DNA of 64,000 nt from Plotosus lineatus (GCA_024760905.1 CM045750.1:15071419-15135418); one strand, 5' to 3'. Shown: positions 22,728-35,609, counted from the stretch's first letter. Notes: generated by a model not told the origin, from the sequence alone. Program-made: numbers and translations.

Positions 22728-23411
22728 TCTAGAATCAGAAAAAGCTATTTGAAAACCTCGACTGAACATCTCTCGCTCTTGCTATAGAAAAGACCAAAGA
22801 GATGGTTGTAGATTAGAGGAAGGGGCTCAATGCACATCCCCAGCTGACTGTCGAAAGGCTATGCCACACTGAGTCTCTGGAGGTGCACATCACTCATGAA
22901 GAATCCCAGCAATTTCATTTCATACAGAAACTAAAGCGAGTAAACAGTCATACACCTGTCATTCCCCAGAGGACCTACTGAGAGCATCATCACTCAATAC
23001 CCCACTATGAGGTACAGGAACTGCTTATCTCGATATCATACAGAGTATATATATAATAGTGAGAACAGTAGTTAAAACCATGGGTATCATCTTTCACTGT
23101 GTCAGGAAAACTACAACATATTTAATTCTGCTCCAACCTGCCACTATTTATACTGTTTCCACGTGGCAAATCATTACATTCTGTTTTTATCTACATTTCT
23201 CACATCATCCCAACTTTTTTTTGCCGTGGTGTTATACTTATTTGCACATCAATGTGTGTATATATATATCTCGCGTGGGTTTCTACACCCCACTAATGAG
23301 AACAAATAAATATGTCACACAATAAAAACAACTACATTTCTACAGAAAAAAGTATTATTAAATACAATTAAAAAAATACAAATAAAATAGTTTTTCATTT
23401 CATGCATTTAA
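22728..23411. other. Intronic sequence without a gene
   Basis: Apparently unique; short open frames only. Confidence 0.4.
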
Positions 23412-23617
23412 TTTTTTAGACTGCCTTATCCTTTATTAAGGTCCTGGGGAGGCAGGAGCCCATCCCCCCGAGTCAGGCTGAAGCAGCAATACACCCTGGA
23501 TAGACCATCAGACCATCATAGAGCAACACAAACATACAACTACTTCCCTTCATATTCATACCTAGAGCAATCGATGAATCCAATTAGTCTAAGATATCTT
23601 TGGAGTTTGGGAGGAAA

Positions 23618-23620
<3 letters not shown>
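23412..23620 (-). repeat. SINE family A, cut by a microsatellite
   Basis: Plus strand: ccttatcctttattaagg, tacaccctggatagacc, ctttggagtttgggagg. It stops at the TA tract. Confidence 0.7.
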
Positions 23621-23681
<61 letters not shown>

Positions 23682-23712
23682 TACACACATACATATATAC
23701 ATATATATATAT

Positions 23713-23759
<47 letters not shown>
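23621..23759. repeat. (TA)n then (CA)n microsatellite
   Basis: TA units to about 23675, a mixed ATAC zone, then about 22 CA units running into the next MITE. Confidence 0.95.
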
Positions 23760-23763
<4 letters not shown>

Positions 23764-24203
23764 GATCCCTCACTTTTTGCGGTTAATGGGGACCAAGATC
23801 CCCCCGCAACTGCCGAATTCTGTGAAGTAGGATCAACCCCCCCCCCTGACTGACATATACATACATATACGTACATGTATATGTGTATATAATATCAATA
23901 AATACATATTCAACACGATAAATGCTTGTAATAACAATTAAACATTCAAAAATAATGCGTATGATGTAAATGAAATATAAATACACACTCAGGTACGCAC
24001 CTCACATAAAATGTAAATCGTTTAGATGGGGAGCTTTGAGTTTTTTTGTTTTTTGTTTTTTTTGCATAATTGGCCTTGTTATTGTGGCATTTTCCTTAAC
24101 TTTTCTTAAGTTCCTTATTTTTTAATTCGATGAACATTTAAAAAAAAAAACCCGTGATGCACTGAAGCCGCATGAATTGAAGCGCGAAGTAGCGAGGGAT
24201 CTT
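23760..24203. mobile_element. Tigger-like MITE family E, copy 3
   Basis: Ends cagggatccctcactttttg and gaagtagcgagggatctt; interior gataaatgcttgtaataac. The left flank has merged with the CA repeat, so the target duplication is not visible. Confidence 0.7.
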
Positions 24204-24214
24204 CTATATATACA

Positions 24215-24430
24215 GTATCTCCCAGTACTTGCAAGGGTTTCCTCCTAGTACTCCAGTTTCCTCCAACATGTGGATTAATCTATCTGGCTGTTTCAAATTG
24301 CCCCTGCATTTGAGTGTGAATGGTTGTATGCGTTGACCTGCAGTGCTCTGGAGAGTTGTTCAGGATGTATCTTGCTTTGGCCCAGTATCGGTTGAGATGG
24401 GTATTTCACCCCACTTACTCCTTCTAGGTT
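24215..24430 (+). repeat. SINE family A, partial
   Basis: Body gtactccagtttcctcc and ggctgtttcaaattgcccc, then gagtgtgaatggttgtatg. The head is missing. Confidence 0.65.
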
Positions 24431-25765
24431 GTCATCTCATTTTTAAGTCAAGGTATATTCACTGACTTTCTTTGAAATATTTAAATATTAATTTTAGTCA
24501 AGTTAATTGAGATCATTACTGTGTCTCATATTATTATATCATTGATTGTAATTTTTTGAGTGTTTATGTTACACTCTTACAAAACTTCCAAAATGAAGAG
24601 CTCAATCCAGAACAATCCTTTCTCGATATCCCTTCATTCTTCTGGGTGGATTTTAAAATCTAGTCCATGTGGGCAGGTTACAGGATGTAGGATTGAATGA
24701 TCAAAGATTCATTAATTAGAATTGTGTGATGCGCTCTCTGTCTCTGGTTGTAAGTAAAGACCCCAAACCCACAGAGAAAGCTTCATATAATAAGCTCTAG
24801 TCAAGGTGTCTGAACTAAACAATTCAGTACAGGCCAATTATGCTGTCAGAACCTGCATCCCAAGCGCACTTGTAAGCCAGACTGTTGCCATGGATACCAC
24901 TGCTTGGTTGGAAGTGACGGATGAGGAGCTGAACATTCCGAAATGATGGTTTTAGTTTCCATAGGAATGACAGAGATTACTAAAGAGAGTCTTTCAGAAC
25001 TCTTTGTCCTGATGTACTGTGGAGAATTTAATGACAACAAGTAAGCAGAAGTGATTTTAGGAAACTGCAGACGTGTGATTCTTTTCTCTATAACACTGTT
25101 AAACTCAACAGTTTCTCTCAAATCCAAATGCAGTCATGCATTTGGCAGTCAATATTTTGTTGCAAGCTGTTCCATCTTCTCGAGACATAAATTTTGTGCG
25201 GCCACATGCTGTACGATTTGTTGATTCGTGTGCCATGAAGTTAAATCCACAGTGTTCCCTCAACATTAAACATTTCTTCCATCTTAACTAGATCCAAAGA
25301 AATCTTTATGTTCCATTTACAGTCATCAGCTTGTGAAATTCAAAAGAGCATTCTTTAAGGAACATCTTGAAACAAAACAAAGATTGTTACTCTGTCTCTG
25401 AAACACCAACATCATTGACTGAGGAGCCAAAACCCAACAAAAGCCCCATTCACACAGGGAGTTAACGCACGTATACATCACGCATAATGACAGGTGAAAC
25501 TTTCTCAAGTGATGCAAAGTGGGCAGACATACAACTGAGCTGAAGTTTCATGCGGTGTTTTTTCAGCAAGTACCAATTAGAGCTTGAATATACGGCTGAT
25601 TGACAGATGCCACCAAACACGGTGTTTCTGTAGGAAAACAACAAACACAAGTTCAATTAACCCACCAACGTGAAAAGAGCAACACACAGAAATTTTACAA
25701 GGATAATAGCTAGATATGCTAGATTGCACGTTTATAAAGTGGATGGCATTTTCCGTGAGTACATA
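24431..25765. other. Longest repeat-poor stretch inside the large intron
   Basis: About 1.3 kb with no repeat I recognise. A 93-codon minus-strand frame (24846-25127) lacks convincing splice borders. If the large intron carries conserved non-coding elements, this is a likely place. Confidence 0.35.
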
Positions 25766-25862
25766 CATACATACATACATACATACATACATACATACAT
25801 TATATATATTTTTTTTAGTACTACTACTACTACTATATATATATAATATATACCGTGTGTAT

Positions 25863-25924
<62 letters not shown>
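25766..25924. repeat. (CATA)n, (TAC)n and (TA)n microsatellites
   Basis: About nine CATA units, a short TAC run near 25820 and a TA tract at 25873-25924. Confidence 0.9.
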
Positions 25925-25926
<2 letters not shown>

Positions 25927-26072
25927 CACAATAGTCTGTCCTGAGCTGATGGTGTACATGTACGTAGTACTTTTCATACTAAGTATATTCTGTTGAAACC
26001 ACTGCTTTAAACTAAGACCCATACTCAGGGGAGGTAGCTTGGTGGTTCAGTCAATGGCTCATTGAGCTGAAG

Positions 26073-26075
<3 letters not shown>

Positions 26076-26104
<29 letters not shown>

Positions 26105-27316
26105 TTCCGCTTAGTCCAGGGTCGGGTCGCGGGGGCAGCAACCTAAGCAAAGAGGTCCAGATGTTCCTCTCCCGAGCCACTTCCTCCAACTCTCCCGGGG
26201 GGACACCGAGGCGGTCCCAGACAAGCCGAGACACATAGTCCCTCCAGTGCGTTTTGTTCTAGGTCGACCCCGGGGCCTCTTCCCGGTTGGACATGCCCGA
26301 AACACCATACCAGGGAGGCATTCTGACCAGATGCCCGAGCCACCTCAACTGGCCCCTCTCAATGCGGAGGAGCAGCGGATCTACTCCGAGCTCTCCCCGG
26401 ATGGTGGCGCTTCTCACCTTATCTCTAAGGGAGAACCCCGCCACCCGGCGAAGGAAGCTCATTTCAGCCGCTTGTATCCGTGATCTTTTTCTTCGGTCAT
26501 TACCCAAAGCTCATGACCATAGGTGAGGGTTGGAACGTAGATCGACTGGTAAATTGAGAGCTTTGCCTTGCGGCTCAGCTCCTTCTTCACCACGACGGAC
26601 CGGTACAGGCACCACTTAACAGCAGAGGCTGCAGCGATCCGTCTGTCCATCTCTCGCTCCATCCTTCCCTCACTCGTAAACAAGACCCAGAGATACTTAA
26701 ACTCCTCCACTTGGGGCAGGACCTCATTCCCGACCCAGAGGGTGCATTCCACCATTGTCCGACTGAGAACCATGGCCTCAGACTTGGAGGTACTGATCTT
26801 CATCCCGGCTGCTTCGCACTCGGCTGCGAAGCGCTCCAATGAGAGCTGGAGGGCCCGACTTGATGAAGCCAAAAGGACAACATCATCCGCAAAAAGCAGA
26901 GACGAGATCTGATGGTCACCAAACCAGAACCCCTCATCGCCTCGACTGCGCCTAGAAAGTCTGTCCATAAAAATTATGAACAGAATCGGTGACAAAGGAC
27001 ATCCTTGGCGGACTCCAACTCCCACCGGAAACGAATTCGACCTGTTGTTAACAATACGGACCAAACTCTGGCTCTGGTGATACAGCGACCGAATAGCTCG
27101 TAGCAACGGGTCCAGAACGCCATACTCTCGGAGCACGCCCCACAAGATCGTTCGAGGGACATGGTCGAAAGCCTTCTCCAAATCCACAAAGCACATGTGG
27201 ACAGATTGGGCAAACTCCCATGGCCCCTCCAGGATACTGTAGAGTGTATAGAGCTGGTCGAGAGTGCCGTGGCCAGTACGAAAACCACATTGTTCCTCCT
27301 GAATCCAGAGTTTAAA
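26076..27316 (-). mobile_element. Rex3-type LINE, 5'-truncated
   Basis: A minus-strand non-LTR retrotransposon starting in the RT domain at about 27316 and ending in an ATG-repeat tail (26076-26104). The plus-strand segment cggtgacaaaggacatcctt (26981-27000) closely matches the degenerate primer I remember as used to amplify fish Rex3 RT. The 3' coding end is broken by frameshifts near 26490 and 26300. It sits directly against the 3' UTR of an L2-type LINE. Confidence 0.85.
26459..27196 (-). pseudogene. Rex3-type reverse transcriptase fragment
   Basis: 245 codons. RT motifs in order: DLEKAFDHVPR, GVGVRQGCPLSPILF, then LLFADDVVLLAS with the catalytic FADD intact, and the thumb region VEEFKYLWVLFTSEGRM. 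The frame ends early by a one-base deletion. The next frame (26259-26507) carries RSRIQAAEMSFLRRVAG and the remainder. Endonuclease and RT start are missing, so it cannot be active. Confidence 0.85.
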
Positions 27317-27456
27317 CTATTGGTCGGCTCCTCCTCTTATAGGCCAAAATGTAGTTCGTTGGTTATACCACAACTGTGAGTTCTAAACAATTATGGGAAA
27401 AGAGTTTATATTACCAGCAGTGAAAAGCACCTTCAGGGTCTGTGAGTACACATCTA
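27317..27456 (-). mobile_element. L2-type LINE 3' UTR, left part
   Basis: The plus strand matches the inside of the 3' UTR seen at 38200-38330 (ccaaaatgtagttc, ttggttatac, agcagtgaaaagcacc). The remainder resumes at 28991 after the Tc1-like insertion. Confidence 0.7.
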
Positions 27457-28990
27457 CAGTTGTGTTAAAAATAATAGCAGTGTATTTTAAAAAGTGATTA
27501 AAGCTCAAAATCCATATAATAGCTTTTATTTCCATACATACCACTGCATTGGGAATACTACACATTATATTCCAAATAAAAACATGAAGAAAAATATATC
27601 AAATTTATGTTGTTCCTTGAAAGAATTTGAAGAAAACTGAATATTATAGGCTGTTCAAAAAAAAGTGTCTGCATGCTTCTTTATAAACTCATTCACTGTA
27701 TAAACTATAATTTTTTTAAAAGATTTTGCTGCTTTCCTTTGAATCACTGAACTAATATTTAGTTGTAGAATCATGGTTTCTGAGAACTGTTGTACATCTG
27801 TGTTGCATGGAGTCAACCAACCTCTGTTACCTGTAAACAGGTTTTCCAGCCCAGGATGATTAGACTACAGTCCACAGTTCTTTGGTGATGTTACCCCACA
27901 AGTTTACTATTTGAATAATGGCTCTGGATTGGTTCATCCGTTCCATAACGTCAATCTTGCTGGTCTAGAACCAATATGTTGCCCATTTACTGATGTATTT
28001 GGGGTCATTGTCTTGGAACCCACTTCAAGGGCATTTACTCTTCAGCATGAGGCAGCCTGACCTCTTAAAGTATTCTGATGTATTCAAAAATGATCCATGA
28101 TCGACAAATAGCTCCAACACCATAGTATAAGAAACATCCCATATCATGATGCTTGCACCACCATGCTTCACTGTCTTCACAGTGTACCGTGGCTTGAATT
28201 CAATGTTTAGGGGTCATCAAGGGGGTCACTAGACACAAAAATAAAAATCTTACTTTCGTTAGTCCACAAAATGTTGCATCATTTTTCTTTAGGCCAGTCA
28301 GTGTGCTCTTTGACAAATTGTAACCTCTCCAACGCATGTCGTTTTTTTCAACAGTAGAACTTTGCGGGCTTCTTGCCGACAGCTTGGCATCACATAAGTG
28401 TCTTCTAATTGTAACAGGACTTAAAGATAACTTTAGACCTTCTTTGATTTTCCTGGAGCCGATTGCTGGCTGAGTCCTTACCAACATGGCTGTTCTTCAA
28501 TCCATTCAAATGGTAGCTTTTTGCTTTCTTCCACGTCTTTCAGTTTTTGGTTGCCAGTTTAAAACATTTGCGATCATTTTTGATGGACACCCTATACATT
28601 TCTGCACTACTTATATGTTTTCTTATTTCCAATCAAATTTTTAATCAAGGTACTCACAACTTCAGAGAGAAATTCTCTATAACCAGCATGTGCATTATTT
28701 GCCGCCTTCCTTCCTTAAATAAGGACAATATTTGGCACCTGTTTTTCAAAGAAAGAATGACCTCACTAATTGAAATCCACACTGCTATTATTTTGATCAC
28801 ACCCCTTTCAATTAATGATTCAATTACACAGAATCAGCAAGATGCATGTCATGACTGTTGGGTTTGTTACATTTCTATTACTTTTCTATACCCCCTAGTT
28901 AATTATTTGCCACGTAGAAATATAATTTCTATCAAAACAGTGATTGATAATGTTACTGATGTCTGACTGGTATTATTTTGAACACAACTG
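27457..28990 (-). mobile_element. Complete Tc1-like transposon, 1,534 bp
   Basis: Flanked by TA (27455-27456 and 28991-28992). Inverted ends cagttgtgttaaaaataata and attattttgaacacaactg. The length fits Tc1/mariner. It is inserted in the 3' UTR of an L2-type LINE; removing it and one TA restores the UTR order seen at 38300-38350. Confidence 0.88.
27750..28640 (-). pseudogene. Tc1-like transposase, inactive
   Basis: The best-preserved stretch (28200-28487) reads [24 protein letters not shown] residues (here [15 protein letters not shown]), then [17 protein letters not shown]. This is the region between the DNA-binding and catalytic domains of Tc1 transposases. In the frame of the first catalytic motif the codons read WTNESK where the family has WTDE, so Asp is replaced by Asn. 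Several frameshifts and stops follow. Confidence 0.75.
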
Positions 28991-30640
28991 TAAGTCCATA
29001 TAGATCTTCATCAGCGAGGGGCTCCATGATGAGAACTCCAGTCAGCATCAGCATATCAGTACAGAGTACGGGACTCAGAAGGCAGAAGGATCAGGATCAA
29101 TGGTATCCCATAAGAAGAATGTATACTTCAGCAAAAAAAAAAAAAGGGGGGGGGGGGTTGTTGGGTATACTCATAATAGTGTAATGGAAATAGACTGTCT
29201 TATTATTGCTGAGGGCAAGCAGGGACTCCAGCATGACTGGCTATGGCAGCATAACTAAAAGAGAGAGAACCAGAAGGATGACAGACATGAGGGAACCCTG
29301 TGACGTTGGGCAATCAGCCACCCCACTGTCAACAGACCTGAGTCAGCATGCAGAGTGGGGGAGCGACACCACCCCACATCACAGTTTACCAGAACTCTCT
29401 ATGCCTGGGACCCCAGATCTGCTTCTTTCCCTAAGAAAAAGATATTAACAAAATGCTTGAATAAATAAATAAGTTTTAATCCTTGTCTTCAAAATTGAGA
29501 CTGTGTCTGAGTCCCGAGCATTAACTGAAAGGCTATTCCATAACTGTGGTGCTTTGTAAGAGAAAGCTCTCCCCCCTGCAGTGATCTTCATTATTCAAGG
29601 TATCACTAAGCATCCTGCAACTTTTCATATAAGGAGGCATTCTGGATCATTAACGACAAGAAGTTCACCAAGATAATGTAGCACAAAACCATGAAATGCT
29701 TTATCGGTTAAAATAGTATTTTATATTCGATTTGAAATTTAATTGGAAGCCAGTGCGGTGTAAATGAGATCAGGGCGATATGCTCGTGTCTGCTCGTTCT
29801 AGTAAGGACTTTCCTGCTGCATTTTGGACCAACTGTAGCTTGTTTATGTACTTATTAGAACATCTAGACAGTAATTCATTACAATAATCTCATTTTGAAG
29901 TAGCAAAAACATGAAAATGTTTTTCTGCATCTTGCAGTGACACCATATTACCTACATAAGCTTCAAATGAAATACCAGGATCAATAATCACTCCAAGGTC
30001 TTTTACTGCTACACATGATAAGACTGAAACACCAACAAACTTATTACATAATCTTAAACATTATTTCTAGCTGCCTGAGATCCGAGTACAAATATTTCTG
30101 TCTTATCAGAGTTTAATATGAGGAAGTTAGTAAGCATCCAGTATTTAATTTATTTTGCACATTTCTCAACTTTATTATGTTGTTGTGTCTCATCTGGCTT
30201 TGCTGAAATATATAACTGCGTATCATCAAAAAAAAACTCATGATCATGAATGATATTACCCAGAGTGAGCATGTATAGAGAAAAAAGCAACGGGCCTCGG
30301 ACAGAACCTTTTAGAAAGACAAACTTAACATTAGAATATACAGATAAATCACCATTTACATCTACAAACTGATAACGGTCATTTAAATAAGATTTAAACC
30401 AGGAGAAGGCAGATCTCCTAACTCCAACAACATTTTCTAATCTGTCAAGGAGAATGGTGTGACCACTAGTGTCAAAGGTGGCACTAAGGTCATCTAACAC
30501 GAGCAGGGAGACACAGCCGTGGTCGGAGGACACCAGTAGGTCATTTACCACCTCAACGAGTGCTGTCTTTGTGCTATGATAAGGCCTAAAACCTGAATGA
30601 TACATTTCATGAATGTGACTCCTACAAAGATATTAACATA
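28991..30640 (-). mobile_element. L2-type LINE, 3' half
   Basis: Minus-strand LINE running from RT (about 30640) into a long 3' region. The plus strand shows the antisense of the C-terminal RT region (tgctgcattttggaccaact, attccataactgtgg) and the UTR block (gcaagcagggactccagcatgactgg). That block is shared with 37904-38652. Confidence 0.75.
30150..30605 (-). pseudogene. L2-type LINE reverse transcriptase fragment
   Basis: 151 codons: SGFRPYHSTKTALVEVVNDL, LSATFDTSGHTILLDRLE, KGSVRGPLLFSLYML, then DDTQLYIS. A short deletion has replaced YADDTQ with FFDDTQ, damaging the catalytic core. It continues degraded toward 30030. Confidence 0.75.
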
Positions 30641-31387
30641 ACTGCTGCACTATAGTGTATGCACGTACAAACATCTGTCGTGCGAGATTACCCAAAGTGA
30701 TACTATTGACATGTAGTTCTCATTGCTTTTCATGCTTTTGCACCTTTGGATTTGGCAATAGATGATAAAAGACCCCAGCTTGGTAGGCCTAATCTGTGAA
30801 CAGGCCATTGGCCATGGCACTACAAAAGTATTTTTAAGGCACTTTCATTTCTGAATGTTATAAAAAACGTCGTGACAATGTGTTTCACTGGCCTGTTTAC
30901 AGCAGGAATTTCAACAGAATATACAGTATGAAAGATAACATATCTTCGCCATCAGTTCAGGACAGTATTCAAATTACTATATTTTTAAATCAAACCACTG
31001 GTTCTCACTTCTTTAGGAATACAAGAAAGGGCACAATAAATATTTTTATTGTATGCTTTTGTTATGTTGTTAATGGAAATTTAACATAGGTACAGTTCAA
31101 ATGACTCCTCCCAGCTCCTGTCTTGGGGGTTATAAAATAGAAATCCGCCAAAAAAAAATTATGGTCACAATTCTCAAGGTCATTTTTTTTTTGCCATTTT
31201 AAGGGCCCGCTTGTCTGGTTTTAACCTCATGTCTGTAAACAAAAAATACATGACCAGATTGACAAATTTGACTGCCCAAGAGACTTTTGCTCACCAACCC
31301 ACAACAGACTGCTGATAACTTGTTGACTCATTACATTTTAGCTGGACACAATCTCTGATACTTTTTAAATTCATATACATAAGAGAA
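30641..31387. other. Intronic sequence without a gene
   Basis: Unique-looking AT-rich sequence; nothing supported. Confidence 0.4.
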
Positions 31388-31640
31388 AAGTGGTGTAGTG
31401 GTTAACACATCTGCCTCACAGGTAGAAGTCCTGATGTCCAGACCTGAGTTGAACAAGAGCATTTCTATGTGGATTTATCCATGCTTGGATTTAATCATGG
31501 CTTTCCTCCTGGTACTCTGGCTTCTGTCCAAAGGCATGCACATTTGGCAAACTAAAATTAATACGACTAAATTGGTCCTCTGGTGAGCTGCAGAGAGTCA
31601 TCTCAAATATTTTAGTTCTGTGATCATTCTGACCAGCCAG
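31388..31640 (+). repeat. SINE family A
   Basis: Head agtggtgtagtggttaacac; body ctcctggtactctggc and tccaaaggcatgcaca. The tail is decayed. Confidence 0.7.
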
Positions 31641-32027
31641 GATCATACAGTAGTACTAGACAAAAAACAAGTGATAGCTTGGGTTGGGGAAGGGGGGATT
31701 ATGAGATTAGTTATGTATGTCTGTCTGTACACCTGTTACCACAATAGCTTGAAACAAAATGGATGGACTTTCATAAAATGGGAATCAAAGGTTAGTTTTT
31801 GAACAACAAAGAATTAATAAAGTTTTGGGCATGTTTTTTTTTTTTTTTAACATTGTGCAATAGGGCAAAGAGGAGAAAAAGCACCCAGATTGTGCTGGGA
31901 GAAAGAAATACAGAGCTCAAAAATAATTGCTGACCAGACCACAAGGGGCATCATGATTCCACATCATGTAACCCATGTAAAGATGAGAAGGAACGACTTT
32001 GATAGAAGCCTACACTGTTTGAGTGTA
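31641..32027. other. Intronic sequence without a gene
   Basis: No feature recognised. Confidence 0.4.
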
Positions 32028-32544
32028 CAGGGATCCCTCATTACTTCGCACTTCAATTCATGCGGCTTCAGTGCATCGCGTTTGTTTTTTGTTTTTTTAA
32101 TAAATATTCATCGAATTAAAAAAATAAGAAAATTAATGAAGAATAGGGGGAAGTTAAGGAAAATTCCACAAAAAACAAGGCCAGTCAGGCAAAAAAAAAA
32201 ACCCTAAACCAACACAAAACAAAAAACAACCCAAAATTCTCCCATCAAAACTAATTACATTGTTGCATCTGTGTGCGTGTACACACGTGTGAGTATGTAT
32301 GTGTTTCATCTTCTTCTTATGCAATACCATCTGTATGCGTGTGTATTCATATTTTATTTACATCTTATGTTATTTTTTTGAATGTTTAATTGGTATTATA
32401 ACCATTTATAGCATTGGATATGTATTTATTGATATTATATACACATGCACGTATACATCAATGGGGGGTGATCCTACTTCGCGGACTTCGATGGTCGCGT
32501 GTGGATCTCGGTCCCAATTAACCGTGGAAAGTAAGGGATCCCTG
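32028..32544. mobile_element. Tigger-like MITE family E, copy 4 (complete)
   Basis: TA on both sides (32026-32027 and 32545-32546). Ends cagggatccctcattacttc and gaaagtaagggatccctg. The interior holds ttgaatgtttaattgg and ctacttcgcgg. Confidence 0.8.
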
Positions 32545-32679
32545 TATTTGTTGTTTCTGTTGAAATGCCTTAATCTCAACCCAAGAATCACCTAATTTAA
32601 TGAAATTGGGTCTAAACATTCCTTTTAATTACTGAACATGTATGCAATACTAGAACCCAAAGCTATTCATGAATTTGCC

Positions 32680-32786
32680 AAACTGCTTATTTATACTATT
32701 GTCGTGGGGGTCTGGAGCCTATCTCAGTCAACTTCAGGCAAATGCAGGGTACACCCTGAGCAGCTTGACAGTCAATTAAAGAACAT

Positions 32787-32823
<37 letters not shown>

Positions 32824-33032
32824 CACACACACACTACACTCTCATCGAGGAGAAATTTGGAATATTATCCCAATGCACATGTGTTTATATTGAGGAAACT
32901 GGTGTACCCACAAAAATACCCATGTACGCATGGGGATCACATGCAAACTCCACACAGAAATGCCCTCACCAAGCCCAGGACCTTCTTACTATGAGGGGAA
33001 CATGCTAACCACTACAACACCATACTGCCCAG
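32680..33032 (-). repeat. SINE family A with internal (CA)n
   Basis: Plus strand: ggagcctatctcagtcaac, CA tract 32787-32834, caaactccacacagaaatgc, ggaccttcttactatgagg. Confidence 0.75.
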
Positions 33033-33857
33033 CCTGACGTGATCAATATTTTAATTGCAGTCTCCTTTACTTGGAGAGAAATCAGTGTTTTAGTGTGTTA
33101 GTAATGTTCCAGCATTAATAAATCATGTATAAATAACAGATATGGATTCCTTAATCACAGTCTAGGGTGTGAAGGCACATGGGTCCTTATTGGAATAGTG
33201 ATGAGAGAAGCATAGCTCATAGCAGAATCATGTCCAACTGATGAAACAGCAAATTCAATGTTGCTTAGAGTTTTGCTGGCTCTCTGCTGTATTTTTACAA
33301 TAAAGAGCTGAATAAATTTTTACAAGTGTTGAGCAAAGGGGAGAATCTAATGTAAGGACTTTGCGGTTTTCAGTGAGAATGACTTTTTTTTTTTTTAGCA
33401 GAATATGAGGGAAAAAAATGATACTCAACAAATGTAATGTGATGGAAAGAGGAATATGTAAAACATTAATTAAAAAAGTACCAAGACCAGATTATAAAAG
33501 TGCTGGTGTTTACCACGTGACGGACATGTGAGACAGGACTGTAAAGGACAGATGTAGAACAGATAAAAATGGAGTGCATTCTCAGAAAATTGTCACAGTT
33601 TATAACGTGAATGAGAATGACATGGGCAGCCTGACAGTCTTATTTCCACCTCAGCTTTCAGCTGATTTCATGGCTCTCCTCCTTGTCCATGAACTGTGGC
33701 AGATTCTACTGTCAATATTCGCCACGCATGACTGGCAGACACCCAGTTGCTGACAGACACTGTGTGAAGAAATCATAATACTATGAGGTGACAGACTTAA
33801 TCAGGTTAGACGTCTATGACGTGTTTTTCTTTACTTCGGGTGACTCAACATAACATT
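33033..33857. other. Intronic sequence without a gene
   Basis: About 825 bp of unique-looking sequence; no exon supported. Confidence 0.4.
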
Positions 33858-34140
33858 GGGGCAGTCGTAGCCTAATGCTTAGAAAAGCAGCTTTGGGATC
33901 GAAAGTCTGCTGGTTCAATTCCTGAACTAGCAGGGAAAATGTATGGCAGTGGGCAAATGAGCACTATCTTGCCTTCCTACATATAAATACCTGAAGCGCC
34001 CTTGAGCAATGCACCTACCCCCCCAACTGCTCTCGGCACCTCCATTGTATTTACTCACTGTTTACGAGTGTGTGCTCACTTTCAATGGATTAAAAACAGA
34101 GGAAGGAATTTCCCCTATGGGATTAATACAGTATATTTAA
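33858..34140 (+). repeat. V-SINE-like tRNA-derived SINE
   Basis: A box cgtagcctaatgcttag, B box ctggttcaattcc. The central conserved block cgcccttgagcaatgcacc is typical of vertebrate V-SINE-type elements. The 3' end (cctatgggattaat) is also found at 11484-11565. Confidence 0.75.
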
Positions 34141-34249
34141 AAATCAATTTATATACGAGTATGTGCTACAAATTAAGTACCTGCATGGATCATTCGAAAT
34201 TGTGCTGACATCAACTTGGATCTGCATTTATCTTTTCATGATTGCTGCT

Positions 34250-34556
34250 GGGGCGGCATGGTGGCGGAGTGGTTAATCTGACTCACAGAAAAAAGAGTCC
34301 CAGGCTCGGCAAAGGCGTTTCTTTGTGCACTTTACATGTTTTCTCCGTGGTTTCCTTTAGGTACTCTGCTTTGCTCCGGCAGTCCAAAGACATGCACATT
34401 AACCTAACTGACTGTTCCAAATTTCCCCAGGTGTGTGAATGTTTGTGTGTTGCCCCTTGATGGACAGGCTAATTGATTAGAGTGTGCCTCATGGCTGGGA
34501 TAGACTCTAGTCTCCCCAAGTAAGAAAAAGCAGTTCGGCAAATGAAAGAATGAATT
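34250..34556 (+). repeat. SINE family A, full length
   Basis: Head ggggcggcatggtggcggag, body ggcagtccaaagacatgc, tail agtaagaaaaagcag with GAAA/GAAT end. Confidence 0.75.
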
Positions 34557-34659
34557 GAAACTCACAAATTTTCTTCAAGCACTATTTTAAAATCATGTTC
34601 TATTCAGCCATGGTTAACCATAGATGACATAATTAATACTACACGCATGAACACACCAA

Positions 34660-34955
34660 TGCATATCTCAGCCGACTATGGGCCAAGGCGGGGTGCACCC
34701 TAAACAGCTCTCCAGTCCATTACAGACAAGCCACATATACAACCGTGCTGATTCGCACCTTGGGGCAATTCAGAGCAGTCAAAATAGCCTAATGGGAAAG
34801 TCTTGGGACTGTGGGAGAAAACCGGAGTATGTGGAGGAAACCCATGCAAGCACCAGGAGAACATGCAAACTCCACACAGAAATGCATGAGGCTGGCACTC
34901 AAACCTAGGACCTTCTTGCTGGACGCAGATGAGCTAAGCACTACGTCACCGTTAG
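34660..34955 (-). repeat. SINE family A (arm 1 of an inverted pair)
   Basis: Plus strand: gcatatctcagccgac, gactgtgggagaaaaccgg, catgcaaactccacacag, acgtcaccg. Confidence 0.75.
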
Positions 34956-34956
34956 T

Positions 34957-35115
34957 TGCCACTAGGTGTGCGTGTGCGTGTGAGTAGTTGTGTTTGTGTT
35001 GGCTCTGAGATGATCAGGTTCAGGGTGTAGGGCCAGTGAGTGTTTGCCCAGTTTTGGCTGAGAGAGGATCCAGCCTCTCTGCAACCCTAGCAGGAGTAAG
35101 TGGTTCAGAAAGGAC
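34957..35115 (+). repeat. SINE family A tail half (arm 2)
   Basis: Starts ttgccactaggtgtgcg directly after the head of the previous copy, in the opposite orientation. It ends gcaggagtaagtggttcag. Head-to-body junctions like this can arise by inversion between copies. Confidence 0.7.
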
Positions 35116-35609
35116 TTTTTCTAGATGGGGACTGTTACTGAATTTCCAACAAAAGCCGAGAGTCTGTTGGGGTCAGTGCTTGCACTTGTTTTGATGTTAT
35201 ACTTTGTGGAGACTGTTTTCAGAGAGCTCAACCTTTTTTTTAATTTAAACTTTTATGTTTGATTATTAAAGTCTTAGCTTTGTTGATAAAGCTGATGAAA
35301 CAGAATATTTACAGATAATTGGTCAGAATTCATGTCTCAAATATAGAACAGCCAACTTGGTGCTACGTAATATGATAATTGAAACAAACTGAACTCTACG
35401 CAGCTCTTATTTACGAGCAACTCGCTCACTTTTAGGAATTAGAAAGGAACTCTTTTACTATTCAGTCATCACAGCTACAGCTTTGAGCAGAAGTTTAGAT
35501 GCACTAATTTTGGAAATGCATGCCATGGTAGTATTATGCTTATACTTTCTTTAAGCTGTTATTGTTCGAAAGCATAATAATTGTATAGAATGCTTCTTTT
35601 ATAGAAAAA
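35116..35609. other. Intronic sequence without a gene
   Basis: Nothing recognised. Confidence 0.4.

Noticed and set aside
25766..25801. CRISPR-like array of short repeats
   Set aside because: It is a simple CATA microsatellite without spacers; no CRISPR array exists in the window.
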